From contig CAIQJL010000220.1 of NCBI GenBank assembly GCA_903872185.1, positions 1-32,762 on the forward strand: a stretch of 32,762 nucleotides of DNA, given 5' to 3'. Positions within the stretch are counted from its first letter, which is position 1; each line of letters opens with the position of its first letter. The notes below the pieces were generated by a model. The model saw nothing but the letters and a program-made list of their open reading frames with translations, did no database searches and was not told where the DNA came from. A program made the position numbers and the translations under genes. Shown in pieces: positions 15,027 through 23,255 of the stretch. This DNA is from an uncultured Bacteroidota bacterium. Its GTDB lineage: Bacteria; Bacteroidota; Bacteroidia; Bacteroidales; GWA2-32-17.

Positions 15027-15040
15027 TGAACCTACGTTCA
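15027..15040. promoter_or_regulatory. Operator 3: TGAAC-CTAC-GTTCA palindrome
   Basis: This is the same palindrome and the same placement relative to the -7 box as operator 1 (one base upstream of it). Sixteen of seventeen bases match across AATGAACCTRCGTTCAT. No second copy is seen nearby, unlike operon 1. Confidence 0.72.
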
Positions 15041-15078
15041 TAATTGATTTTTTTAACTCTTTATTTAGGTAAGGTATT

Positions 15079-15166
15079 AAAATGTAAAAATTCTACATTT
15101 TATATTTAATTCAAACAACATGAGAAACCATTAAATTTAGCAAACTACCAATTTACAAGTAAATTG
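15079..15166. repeat. Two AT-rich hairpins downstream of the CotH-like gene
   Basis: AAAATGTA (15079-15086) pairs with TACATTTT (15094-15101). CAATTTAC (15149-15156) pairs with GTAAATTG (15159-15166) around a 2-nt loop. They lie beyond the minus-strand end of the CotH-like gene and could help to stop its transcripts, but neither has a convincing U tract. Confidence 0.35.
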
Positions 15167-15210
15167 TATTTATAATTAAACTAATTTGAATAAAATTTTA
15201 AAAATAGTTT

Positions 15211-18200
15211 CTAGAAATCTGATATTACTATTTTTGAAGTTAAAATTTTTCCTGCATTATTTATTTTCAAAAAATACACACCATTAGATGAATTAGAAAG
15301 ATCAATACCAATTGGCATCTGCTGGTTTAAATATGACTTAGAATAAACTTTTTCGCCAAAGACATTAAAAATTTCAATTTCAAAAATTGAATTATCTATC
15401 TCATATTTTTCTAAATAAACAGTAAATTTTCCATTTGATGGATTTGGAAATACTTTTATTTTAGGCGATGATGAAAGTAAATCAACATTTGTTAAACAAG
15501 GGAAAAAATATGCACTTCCAGGTGAACCTTCATAACATCCATCCATCCAATTTGTGCCATCACAAAAATTGCCATTTACATCAATAAGCTCTAAAGTATA
15601 ACCATTGCCCACTGCTCCTTGAGGCCATGGCGATGTTTCATCATAAACAACAGACTGATATAATCTTCCAGAAGCATCAAATAATCTGATTGCTTCTCCT
15701 GTACTTCCTAATCCAAAGGTAAATGGGCCAGTTATATTAGAAATTAACTGAAATAAAGAACCAAACTTTAACAAATCACTAAATAATACTAAATATCCTG
15801 ATTGAGTTAAAATTGTACCTGCAGGAAAAGTATAAGTATGGGCATTATCGCCATCTCGAAATTTCCAACCAGAAATATCAATATCATCTGTACCAATATT
15901 GTGTATTTCTACCCAATCGCCTGCGTCAGCTAAAGGAGAAGACTTGTAATTTATTTCACTAAAAATAATATCTTCTGTGCATGGCACATATGGTCCACCT
16001 GGGGAACCACCAATACAACCTGCAAACCAACTTTCAGGTAATGCTGGATTAAGAGTATCATTTACCAGTTCAAGAGTTCGTCCCAACCCATCAGCTGCCT
16101 GAGGCCATGGAATAGAATCGTCATAATGAAAAGTTAAAATAGGAGTATTTGAAAAATCTAAAACCGTCATAGATTCATCAGAATTACTAAATCCAAATCC
16201 AGCAGGGCCTAAAACTTGAACCGAAGGATGTTGAGTATGAAACTTTAAAGTATCTTCTGCTAACACTATATACCCACCTGGTTGAATTATAGTTCCGTTT
16301 GGAAAAATATAGTTATGAAAAATAATACTATCGGTAAATCTCCATCCAGAAATATCCATTTGTCCAGTTCCATAATTATGAAACTCAATCCAATCACCAG
16401 CAGTTCTGGTACTATCTGAATGATAATTTAATTCACTCACACACAATTTACCAATAAACTGACTCGCAGTAAAAACTGCATTAAAAGTTGCATCTGCAAA
16501 AATATTTAGATTAAGAGTTGGATTTAAACTTTGTGACATAACAGCATTTGGATCCCAGTATGCAAATGTATAACCTGGGTTAGGGTAAGCAGTAATTATA
16601 ACTGGATTTCCATTAAAATAAACACCTGTCCAGGGAAGTGATGTTGGAATAATTGTAGAAATTTTAATTTTCCCAGCACCTGTTGGAAAAACATTAAGAG
16701 TAACATCAACCTGACCAGCTAGAGAAAAATTTGATTGAATATGGTTTCTAACCTGAGTGGTTCTTGATGCAAGTTCAGTTTGAAATGTTTGATGACTATT
16801 ATTAAAATCAATCATTTGTTGACTAATGTTATTTGGATCTCCCCATCTTAAATATTCTTTTTGCATCTCCATAACAGTTTGTCCAAACATACTATTTTCA
16901 ATGGGTAAAATACGATTACTTAAATAAGAAGTATTCATAACATCAGCAAAACGATTAATAAAATAATTTTTAAACCTATCATTCTGCATTCCTTTTAACC
17001 AAATATTCATATATGGATTTGAAGCATCATATGTTAGCATATAATGAATATGATCAAAATAACAGTCTGTCCACCCATTTGGATTTAAAGATAATTCCAG
17101 ATCAGTTAAACAAAATCTCCAACGATAATCTGTTTTATCTGACCGATATATTTTAATATTATTATAAGGCCAATCGGTATCTCCAATCCACGACTGAGCA
17201 ATAATATAATCATTGTAATAAGTCATGTCAAAATGGTTATCAGCTAATCTCCAAAAACCAGTGTCGGCAGGGCTTAAAGAATTAAATGCTGCATATGAAG
17301 TATAAAAAGAATCTACCGAACCTTCTAAAGCTCGCAAGACACTTCCATTCCAATAACTTAAAGTCAATATATCTGTTGAATCGGCAATTGCATTATCTTT
17401 TGTTTCAAAATACTCTAAATCAATTTTTTCACGCAATTCATAAAGTCCAAAATAAGCACCATTAATATATACAGAAACTGGCCTCCATCCCGAATAATAA
17501 TTATTTGTTGCACCACCCATAGTTTCAACCTCACAGGCATCTTTATAGGGAAAATTCAAATACTGATTACTTCCATTTCTTAAATAAAAAGTACTATATT
17601 TCATTCTATATGGCTTATTTGGAATAATCTGATAATTAATTGGCCCATCTCCTAATACGCTATTATCCAATTCTACCCTAAAAGAATGTTGTGGATTTGA
17701 ACGACTACCGCCTGCACCACCATCAATTTGCATTCCCGCTCTTTGAGAAAATATTAGCTGTTGAGTAGAATCAAAATATTCGACATATGCAGCTTTTTCC
17801 CAATCAAATTGAAAATTATCGAAAATTCCGGTTGCACCATAAAGATTTGTACTAGATGTTACAACAGATAACACTGGAGTTACATGATTAACTCCTAAAA
17901 GATATGACGCAACAGTTATTGGACTTGGTAAAATGCCAGTTCCAAATGCTCTTGCTTTTAAAACACTTGAATAATAAATATTAATTGGCAATCCGTTGTA
18001 AAGCGCAGAAGTTGGAGTAGGATCGCTACCATCAGTAGTATATCTAATTGCATAACTAGTTCCATTAGGATTAGTAATGCTAACAGCTACCTGAGAACTA
18101 TATATTCCTGACTGTGCTGAAAAAACAGGTGCAAGAAGATAGCCAGAATAAGTTGCAGATAAATTATTTGTTGCAGAAGGTGTAGAAGTTTGAAAAAACG

Positions 18201-19185
18201 AAATATTTATTGAAGAATCGGGAAAACTGCCAACGCTATTATCAAGATTAATACAATTTACAAACAAAGAATTTAATAGAGTTTGTGAAGGCGAATACAA
18301 ATAAACCGTTTCACCCGATCTTGAAATTTTAAAATTAGTATGTAAATTACAATTTGTATCAACTTGCACAAATACAGACGACAATTCGTTTGCATTTTCC
18401 ATTTTCATGTTTATGTCAATATAGTCATAAATGGTATTTACATCTGTTGAAGCCACATTAAATGAAATACTCGAAATATTTCCAGCTGTTAATCCTGAGG
18501 CCAATAGTTCTGATCCACGAATTAACATTTGATTTTTTGCTGCCCAATACCAATTACCGTATGGCGCTGGATAATCGGTTGGTGAATTTTGAACTACGCC
18601 AGTTCCTACAATATGATTATTAAACTTCATATTGGGCCTTTGTTTTACCTTGTTTCCATAACTAGTTTCGCATATATAAGGACTACCATCCTGAAATGCA
18701 AAAAGACTTGAATAATATGGCGTTATTGTTTGATTGAAAACTGAATTTGTAGTATAACCTGAAGAACTATAAGAACAAATATTAATTAAAATATTTGAAA
18801 CACCATCCCAATATAATGGATTTGAAAAAAAATGTGTATTCCAGCCAACTATAGGATTATAAGTTCCAGTATTTAAAACATGAACAAAGCCTGAAATTGG
18901 TTTACGATTTTTACCACTACAAAAAATTGTTTTATATTCTCCAGGTAAAAGATTAATATTAGGAAAAACCCATTTAACAGGATTTAAACTATCATCGGTT
19001 AATGAATAGTTCAATAAATTTATAGTATCATTACTTACGTTGTATATTTCAATCCAATCGTGAAATTCACCATCTTCATCTTTAATTGTTGAATAATTTC
19101 TATTTGACCCTTCATTTATAACAATTTGCGCAATTAAATTATTTAAAGAAATAAATAACAGTAAACAAATTAGTAAACTTTTCAT
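15211..19185 (-). CDS. Secreted CotH/lamin-tail multidomain protein, type IX secretion cargo
   Basis: The 1324-residue protein has a signal peptide (1-20). A lamin-tail domain follows (about 20-95, with a second part near 125-160), then a region without a recognised domain. A chitobiase-type C-terminal domain (about 355-430, RYTTDGSDPTP) precedes a CotH kinase-like domain (about 440-790). After these come an InlB-like repeat (about 828-906), two more lamin-tail domains (about 912-1045 and 1072-1205) and a type A T9SS sorting domain (about 1240-1324). In the CotH part DWPYNNIKIYR (671-681) and FCLTDLELSL (691-700) are visible; the usual second Asp of the D-x-D motif is Glu697. CotH proteins can phosphorylate secreted proteins; here cell-surface binding or modification is inferred. 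Domain borders are approximate. Confidence 0.88.
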   Translation of the reverse strand: MKSLLICLLLFISLNNLIAQIVINEGSNRNYSTIKDEDGEFHDWIEIYNVSNDTINLLNYSLTDDSLNPVKWVFPNINLLPGEYKTIFCSGKNRKPISGFVHVLNTGTYNPIVGWNTHFFSNPLYWDGVSNILINICSYSSSGYTTNSVFNQTITPYYSSLFAFQDGSPYICETSYGNKVKQRPNMKFNNHIVGTGVVQNSPTDYPAPYGNWYWAAKNQMLIRGSELLASGLTAGNISSISFNVASTDVNTIYDYIDINMKMENANELSSVFVQVDTNCNLHTNFKISRSGETVYLYSPSQTLLNSLFVNCINLDNSVGSFPDSSINISFFQTSTPSATNNLSATYSGYLLAPVFSAQSGIYSSQVAVSITNPNGTSYAIRYTTDGSDPTPTSALYNGLPINIYYSSVLKARAFGTGILPSPITVASYLLGVNHVTPVLSVVTSSTNLYGATGIFDNFQFDWEKAAYVEYFDSTQQLIFSQRAGMQIDGGAGGSRSNPQHSFRVELDNSVLGDGPINYQIIPNKPYRMKYSTFYLRNGSNQYLNFPYKDACEVETMGGATNNYYSGWRPVSVYINGAYFGLYELREKIDLEYFETKDNAIADSTDILTLSYWNGSVLRALEGSVDSFYTSYAAFNSLSPADTGFWRLADNHFDMTYYNDYIIAQSWIGDTDWPYNNIKIYRSDKTDYRWRFCLTDLELSLNPNGWTDCYFDHIHYMLTYDASNPYMNIWLKGMQNDRFKNYFINRFADVMNTSYLSNRILPIENSMFGQTVMEMQKEYLRWGDPNNISQQMIDFNNSHQTFQTELASRTTQVRNHIQSNFSLAGQVDVTLNVFPTGAGKIKISTIIPTSLPWTGVYFNGNPVIITAYPNPGYTFAYWDPNAVMSQSLNPTLNLNIFADATFNAVFTASQFIGKLCVSELNYHSDSTRTAGDWIEFHNYGTGQMDISGWRFTDSIIFHNYIFPNGTIIQPGGYIVLAEDTLKFHTQHPSVQVLGPAGFGFSNSDESMTVLDFSNTPILTFHYDDSIPWPQAADGLGRTLELVNDTLNPALPESWFAGCIGGSPGGPYVPCTEDIIFSEINYKSSPLADAGDWVEIHNIGTDDIDISGWKFRDGDNAHTYTFPAGTILTQSGYLVLFSDLLKFGSLFQLISNITGPFTFGLGSTGEAIRLFDASGRLYQSVVYDETSPWPQGAVGNGYTLELIDVNGNFCDGTNWMDGCYEGSPGSAYFFPCLTNVDLLSSSPKIKVFPNPSNGKFTVYLEKYEIDNSIFEIEIFNVFGEKVYSKSYLNQQMPIGIDLSNSSNGVYFLKINNAGKILTSKIVISDF

Positions 19186-19233
19186 ATTAACCTTTTCTAA
19201 AATAATTTATTCTAAAAAATATTTTAACTTAAA

Positions 19234-19266
19234 CAAAAGTATCTAAAATTTATGTGTTTTATCAAA
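19234..19266 (-). promoter_or_regulatory. Promoter of the CotH-like gene
   Basis: Minus-strand TTTG (19263-19266), then 21 bp, then TACTTTTG (19234-19241). The predicted leader is about 42 nt. The rest of the 287-bp divergent region up to 19444 is plain AT-rich DNA. Confidence 0.6.
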
Positions 19267-19444
19267 ATTCTTATATATTTATCACATTATCAATATTATT
19301 TTAAAAAATACTGCTTATTTATTTTTAAACAATCTCTATTTAAGAGTAATTAATTTAACTTTATTTTTTTCTAACCAACATAAAATCAATCACAAATAGT
19401 TTTTGATTCTTTAATTACTTTAATCACTTTTAGTACTTTTTTAA

Positions 19445-19452
19445 TATCTTTG
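19445..19452 (+). promoter_or_regulatory. -7 box of the ABC-F gene
   Basis: TATCTTTG lies 20 bp before the ATG at 19473, implying a leader of only about 14 nt. No clear -33 box. Confidence 0.5.
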
Positions 19453-19472
19453 CGCCTCACAAAAAAATTACA

Positions 19473-21110
19473 ATGATTGCAGTTGACGGACTTACAGTAG
19501 AATTTGGAGGAACAACCCTATTTAAAGATATCTCTTTTGTAATAAATGAAAAGGATAGAATTGCTCTTATGGGTAAAAACGGAGCAGGAAAATCTACATT
19601 ATTAAAAATTATTGCTGGTGTTAGAACAGCATCTGGCGGAAGAGTATCATCACCTAAAGACACAGTTATTTCATATCTTCCACAGCATTTAATGACCGAC
19701 AATACTCGAACAGTATTTGAAGAAGCAGCACAAGCCTTTGCAAGTATTTTTGAAATGCAGAGACAAATTGACGATTTAAATAATCAGTTATCAACCAGAA
19801 CTGACTATGATTCTGCAGAATATTATGCTTTAATTGAACAAGTTTCGACGATTAGCGAGAAATTTTACACAATTGAAGAAATAAACTACGATGCTGAAGT
19901 TGAGAAAATACTTTTAGGATTAGGTTTCCTTAGAACTGATTTCACAAGACCTACAAGCGAGTTCAGCGGTGGATGGAGAATGCGAATTGAGTTAGCAAAA
20001 ATACTTTTACAAAAACCAGATTTAATTCTGCTTGATGAGCCTACAAACCATTTGGATATTGAATCGGTTCAATGGCTTGAAGATTTTCTAATAAATAGTG
20101 CAAAAGCAGTAATAGTTATTTCTCACGACAGGGCATTTGTTGACAATATCACAAATCGCACAATAGAAGTAACAATGGGCAGAATTTACGATTACAAAGT
20201 AAATTATTCGAGTTATTTACAATTAAGAAAAGAGCGTCGCGAACAACAACAAAAAGCATTCAACGAGCAACAAAAAATGATTGCCGAAACTCAAGATTTT
20301 ATTGATAGATTTAGAGGAACTTTCTCAAAAACACTTCAAGTTCAATCACGAATTAAAATGATTGAAAAATTACCATTACTTGAGGTTGATGAAGAAGACA
20401 CATCAGCTTTACGTTTAAAATTCCCACCTTCTCCCCGATCAGGCAATTATCCTGTTATTGTTAAAGATTTATCAAAAAGTTACGATAATAATGTAGTATT
20501 TAAAAACGCATCGCTAACAATAGAACGTGGAGAACGTGTAGCTTTTGTCGGCAAAAATGGTGAAGGAAAATCTACTCTTGTAAAATGTATAATGGGTGAG
20601 ATTGATTTTGAAGGCGAATGCACACTTGGACATAATGCATTGGTCGGATATTTTGCACAAAATCAGGCATCGATGCTTGATGAAGAATTAACAGTTTTTC
20701 AAACTATTGATAATGTTGCGAAAGGTGATATCCGTTCAAAAATCAGAGATATATTAGGTGCATTTATGTTTGGAGGTGAACATTCTACAAAAAAAGTAAA
20801 AGTACTTTCGGGCGGAGAAAGAACAAGACTTTCAATGATTAAACTTTTACTAGAACCTGTTAACTTTTTAATTCTTGACGAGCCAACAAATCATTTGGAT
20901 ATGCGAACAAAAGATATTCTTAAAGCTGCATTAATGGATTATGATGGTACATTAATTCTGGTTTCTCATGATAGAGATTTTTTAGGTGGTCTGGTTAACA
21001 AAGTATACGAATTTGGCAACAAACAAGTAAAAGAACATCTTGATGATATTTATTCTTTCCTGGAAAAGAAGAAAATGGAAAACCTTAAGGAACTCGAAAG
21101 AAAAAAGTAA
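19473..21110 (+). CDS. ABC-F family ATP-binding protein
   Basis: The 545-residue soluble protein has two ABC ATPase domains and no membrane segment. Domain 1 has Walker A GKNGAGKST (34-42), signature SGGWRMR and Walker B LILLDEPTNHLD. Domain 2 has GKNGEGKST, LSGGERTRL and FLILDEPTNHLD. Between them is a charged linker of about 80 residues (KERREQQQKAFNEQQKMI), the part that reaches the ribosomal tRNA sites in ABC-F proteins. Both catalytic Walker B glutamates are present. These factors act on ribosomes, resolving stalled complexes or protecting from antibiotics; the subfamily (Uup/YdiF-like) is not settled. The C-terminal tail is lysine-rich. It has its own promoter. Confidence 0.92.
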   Translation: MIAVDGLTVEFGGTTLFKDISFVINEKDRIALMGKNGAGKSTLLKIIAGVRTASGGRVSSPKDTVISYLPQHLMTDNTRTVFEEAAQAFASIFEMQRQIDDLNNQLSTRTDYDSAEYYALIEQVSTISEKFYTIEEINYDAEVEKILLGLGFLRTDFTRPTSEFSGGWRMRIELAKILLQKPDLILLDEPTNHLDIESVQWLEDFLINSAKAVIVISHDRAFVDNITNRTIEVTMGRIYDYKVNYSSYLQLRKERREQQQKAFNEQQKMIAETQDFIDRFRGTFSKTLQVQSRIKMIEKLPLLEVDEEDTSALRLKFPPSPRSGNYPVIVKDLSKSYDNNVVFKNASLTIERGERVAFVGKNGEGKSTLVKCIMGEIDFEGECTLGHNALVGYFAQNQASMLDEELTVFQTIDNVAKGDIRSKIRDILGAFMFGGEHSTKKVKVLSGGERTRLSMIKLLLEPVNFLILDEPTNHLDMRTKDILKAALMDYDGTLILVSHDRDFLGGLVNKVYEFGNKQVKEHLDDIYSFLEKKKMENLKELERKK

Positions 21111-21116
21111 CTTTAA

Positions 21117-21143
21117 TGTCACACTGAGGTTCTCGAAGTGTGA
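21117..21143 (+). repeat. REP-type palindrome, S form
   Basis: Arms TCACACT (21119-21125) and AGTGTGA (21137-21143) enclose a conserved core GAGGTTCTCGA. It lies 7 bp after the ABC-F stop and could also act in termination. Confidence 0.7.
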
Positions 21144-21158
21144 ATTAGCAGTATATAA

Positions 21159-21208
21159 GTCATCCTTCGAGTGCCTCAGGATGACGATACGAGTACGTCA
21201 GGATGACG
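21159..21208 (-). repeat. REP-type palindrome, L form, plus a partial second copy
   Basis: GTCATCC (21159-21165) pairs with GGATGAC (21179-21185). Read on the minus strand the core is CTGAGGCACTCGAAG, nearly the same as the S form, so S and L are inverted relatives with compensating arm changes. Bases 21190-21208 repeat the right half (GTCAGGATGACG). Confidence 0.7.
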
Positions 21209-21246
21209 ACACTACAACTTAAATACATTTCACACTACTACAATAC

Positions 21247-21273
21247 TGTCACTCTGAGGCTCTCGAAGAGTGA
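21247..21273 (+). repeat. REP-type palindrome, S form
   Basis: Arms TCACTCT (21249-21255) and AGAGTGA (21267-21273). With its left flank ACAATACTG it forms a direct repeat of about 33 bp with 21768-21794 on the other side of the GIY-YIG gene, with one base difference. Confidence 0.75.
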
Positions 21274-21295
21274 TAGCAATTATCAGAAAAAACGA

Positions 21296-21303
21296 TATTT
21301 TTG
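21296..21303 (+). promoter_or_regulatory. -7 box of the GIY-YIG gene
   Basis: TATTTTTG matches the consensus and lies 18 bp before the ATG at 21322; no clear -33 box. Confidence 0.4.
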
Positions 21304-21321
21304 TAATATTAATTTTATGCC

Positions 21322-21621
21322 ATGAATCAGTTAAGTGTTTATATCCTTAAATGTAATGACAATTCATATTACACTGGTGTAACAAATGACATTGAAAGAA
21401 GATTATACGAACACGAAAATGGAACAAATAATTCCTGTTATACTTTTTCAAGAAGACCTATAATGTTAGTTTGGCATTCAGAATCCATGGATGCAACCCA
21501 AGCAATAGAACTTGAGAAACAAATAAAAGGATGGAGAAAATCTAAAAAAGAAGCATTAATAGCTGGAAATTGGGATGAGCTAGTAAAACTATCTTCAATA
21601 AGAAAAAGTAAAATTAAGTAA
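21322..21621 (+). CDS. Small GIY-YIG nuclease-family protein
   Basis: The 99-residue protein is a single GIY-YIG domain (COG2827/YhbQ type). VYILKCNDNSYYTGVTND contains the two half-motifs (here VYI and YTG), followed by the arginine in ERRLYEHENG and the catalytic glutamate region AIELEKQIKGWRKSKK. No DNA-binding domain is attached. Such stand-alone domains are proposed to cut structured DNA. The gene is isolated between two convergent housekeeping genes and is surrounded on both sides by REP-type palindromes of one family, with a 33-bp direct repeat on each side. This setting suggests a mobile or formerly mobile unit in which the nuclease acts on the hairpins; that is inference. Confidence 0.88.
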   Translation: MNQLSVYILKCNDNSYYTGVTNDIERRLYEHENGTNNSCYTFSRRPIMLVWHSESMDATQAIELEKQIKGWRKSKKEALIAGNWDELVKLSSIRKSKIK

Positions 21622-21630
21622 AACAGCCAG

Positions 21631-21657
21631 GTCATCCTTCGAGTGCCTCAGGATGAC
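21631..21657 (-). repeat. REP-type palindrome, L form
   Basis: GTCATCC (21631-21637) and GGATGAC (21651-21657); identical over 27 bp to 21159-21185. Worn copies follow between 21683 and 21722 (TTCGAGTAAATCAGG, ATTCGAATGC, GATGACG). Confidence 0.75.
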
Positions 21658-21767
21658 GATTTTAGTATCCAATAATAATAATTTCGAGTAAATCAGGAGA
21701 GGATTCGAATGCAATAGATGACGAAACTAGCAACATAAAACAATAACACTTAATATATACACAATAC

Positions 21768-21794
21768 TGTCACTCTGAGGCTCTTGAAGAGTGA
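21768..21794 (+). repeat. REP-type palindrome, S form
   Basis: TCACTCT (21770-21776) and AGAGTGA (21788-21794); differs from 21247-21273 by one C-to-T change in the loop. Confidence 0.75.
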
Positions 21795-21810
21795 ATTTAG
21801 TACAATACAA

Positions 21811-21837
21811 GTCATCCTTCGAATGCCTCAGGATGAC
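21811..21837 (-). repeat. REP-type palindrome, L form
   Basis: GTCATCC (21811-21817) and GGATGAC (21831-21837). It pairs with the S form 16 bp upstream, the same S-then-L arrangement as at 21117-21185. Confidence 0.75.
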
Positions 21838-21875
21838 TATTAGCTTCTAGGCTCATTAAGAGTACAACACAAAAA

Positions 21876-23117
21876 TTAAGACTTCTTTCCTGCTTTCTTC
21901 TTCTTTTTGTTCTGAAAAGCATCATCTTCGGCAATTAATGCCTGCCAATCGTGTTTCGTATCAGCTGACAGATCTCTGGTTTCTTCATATTCCTCGGGAT
22001 TTATATTTCTAATAGTAATTGGTTGAGTTAAAAAACTTTCAATTTCTTTAAGCGTTTTTCTCTCTTCTTTACTACAAAAAGAAATAGCCAAACCTTTTTT
22101 ATCAGCTCTTCCTGTTCTACCAACACGGTGCACATAATTTTCGGCTTCTTCTGGTAAATCGTAATTAATAACATATTCCACATTTGGAATATCAACACCA
22201 CGGGCACTTACATCGGTCGCAATTAAAATTTTATTTATTCCTTCTTTAAATTGGTTCATTGCAGATGAGCGCTGATTTTGATTCTTATCACCGTGAATAG
22301 TTTGACTAGTAATACCAACTCTTTCCAAAGCTTTGCAAACTCTCTCAGCACGAACTTTAGTCCTAACAAATACCAATATTTTACTCTCAGGATGCTCCTG
22401 AACAATTCGCTCTAAAAAGAAACGTTTATCATCCATTTCAACAAATTCAACCGAATGAGTAATATTCTTAGAAACTGGATCTTTAGGAGAAATCTGAATT
22501 CTTACTGCTCTTTGAACTAACGAATATGCTAAATCTTTAATTCTTTCGTTAATTGTTGCGGAAAAGAAAAGTGTTTGTCTGGTACGAGGGATCTTTGTTA
22601 TAAGATGATGCATTTCATTAATAAATCCAAGCTCAAGCATATGATCAGCTTCATCCAAAATAAGAATTTCAACATCATCAAAGAAAATATGCTTTCTATG
22701 TTCCAAATCAAACATTCTGCCAGGTGTTGCAACAAGAACATCTACTCCCCTTTTTAACATTTCAATCTGAGGTTCAATTTCAACACCGCCTATTAACCCA
22801 AGAACCTGCAAGTTTGTTCCTTTTCCCAATTGTTCAAAAACCTCAGAAACCTGTAAAGCTAATTCATGTGTTGGAACCATAACAACGCAACGAATTCCAT
22901 GCTCATGACGCACTACTCTTCTACCTTGTAAAATTTCTATTACAGGAATTGCAAACGCTGCAGTTTTTCCTGTCCCAGTTTGTGCAATTGCTAAAACATC
23001 TTCGCCTTTTAAAATTGGAGGTATTGCTTTATATTGAATATCAGTAGGGCGTGTAAAGCCTAGTTTCTCAAGATTTTGCTTTATTTCTGGCGCAAAATTA
23101 TATTTTTCGAATTTCAT
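21876..23117 (-). CDS. DEAD-box ATP-dependent RNA helicase
   Basis: The product is 413 residues from the start at 23117 (MKFEKYNFAPEIKQNLEKLGF). All helicase motifs are present: Q-motif GFTRPTDIQ, AQTGTGKT, DEAD (ILDEADHML), SAT, ARGVDIP and HRVGRTGR. The C-terminus is a short lysine-rich tail (NKKKKKAGKKS). The family unwinds short RNA duplexes in ribosome assembly or mRNA decay. I chose 23117 because a consensus -7 box lies just upstream at 23139-23146; the in-frame ATG at 23162 would be above the predicted transcription start and adds a hydrophobic, non-conserved leader. It converges with the ABC-F and GIY-YIG genes across the REP region. Confidence 0.93.
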   Translation of the reverse strand: MKFEKYNFAPEIKQNLEKLGFTRPTDIQYKAIPPILKGEDVLAIAQTGTGKTAAFAIPVIEILQGRRVVRHEHGIRCVVMVPTHELALQVSEVFEQLGKGTNLQVLGLIGGVEIEPQIEMLKRGVDVLVATPGRMFDLEHRKHIFFDDVEILILDEADHMLELGFINEMHHLITKIPRTRQTLFFSATINERIKDLAYSLVQRAVRIQISPKDPVSKNITHSVEFVEMDDKRFFLERIVQEHPESKILVFVRTKVRAERVCKALERVGITSQTIHGDKNQNQRSSAMNQFKEGINKILIATDVSARGVDIPNVEYVINYDLPEEAENYVHRVGRTGRADKKGLAISFCSKEERKTLKEIESFLTQPITIRNINPEEYEETRDLSADTKHDWQALIAEDDAFQNKKKKKAGKKS

Positions 23118-23138
23118 ATTAAAAATACTTATTAAGTG

Positions 23139-23146
23139 CAAAGGTA
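23139..23146 (-). promoter_or_regulatory. -7 box of the DEAD-box helicase gene
   Basis: Minus-strand TACCTTTG predicts a start near 23132 and a leader of about 15 nt. This box decides the start codon at 23117. Confidence 0.55.
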
Positions 23147-23224
23147 CAATAACTTTTAGCATGAATGTTTGGTTTGAAAATAGTTGAATATGAAATCATA
23201 GTACAGACCTATAAAACAATTCAT

Positions 23225-23232
23225 TATTTTTG
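23225..23232 (+). promoter_or_regulatory. -7 box of the TcdA/ThiF-like gene
   Basis: TATTTTTG lies 24 bp before the ATG at 23256; no clear -33 box. Confidence 0.5.
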
Positions 23233-23255
23233 CAAAAAAAATAAATAAAATTTTA

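Noticed and set aside
23118-23162. Longer N-terminus for the DEAD-box helicase (ATG at 23162)
   Set aside because: It would start upstream of the consensus -7 box at 23139-23146 and adds a hydrophobic leader not typical of the family; the start at 23117 gives the normal N-terminus.
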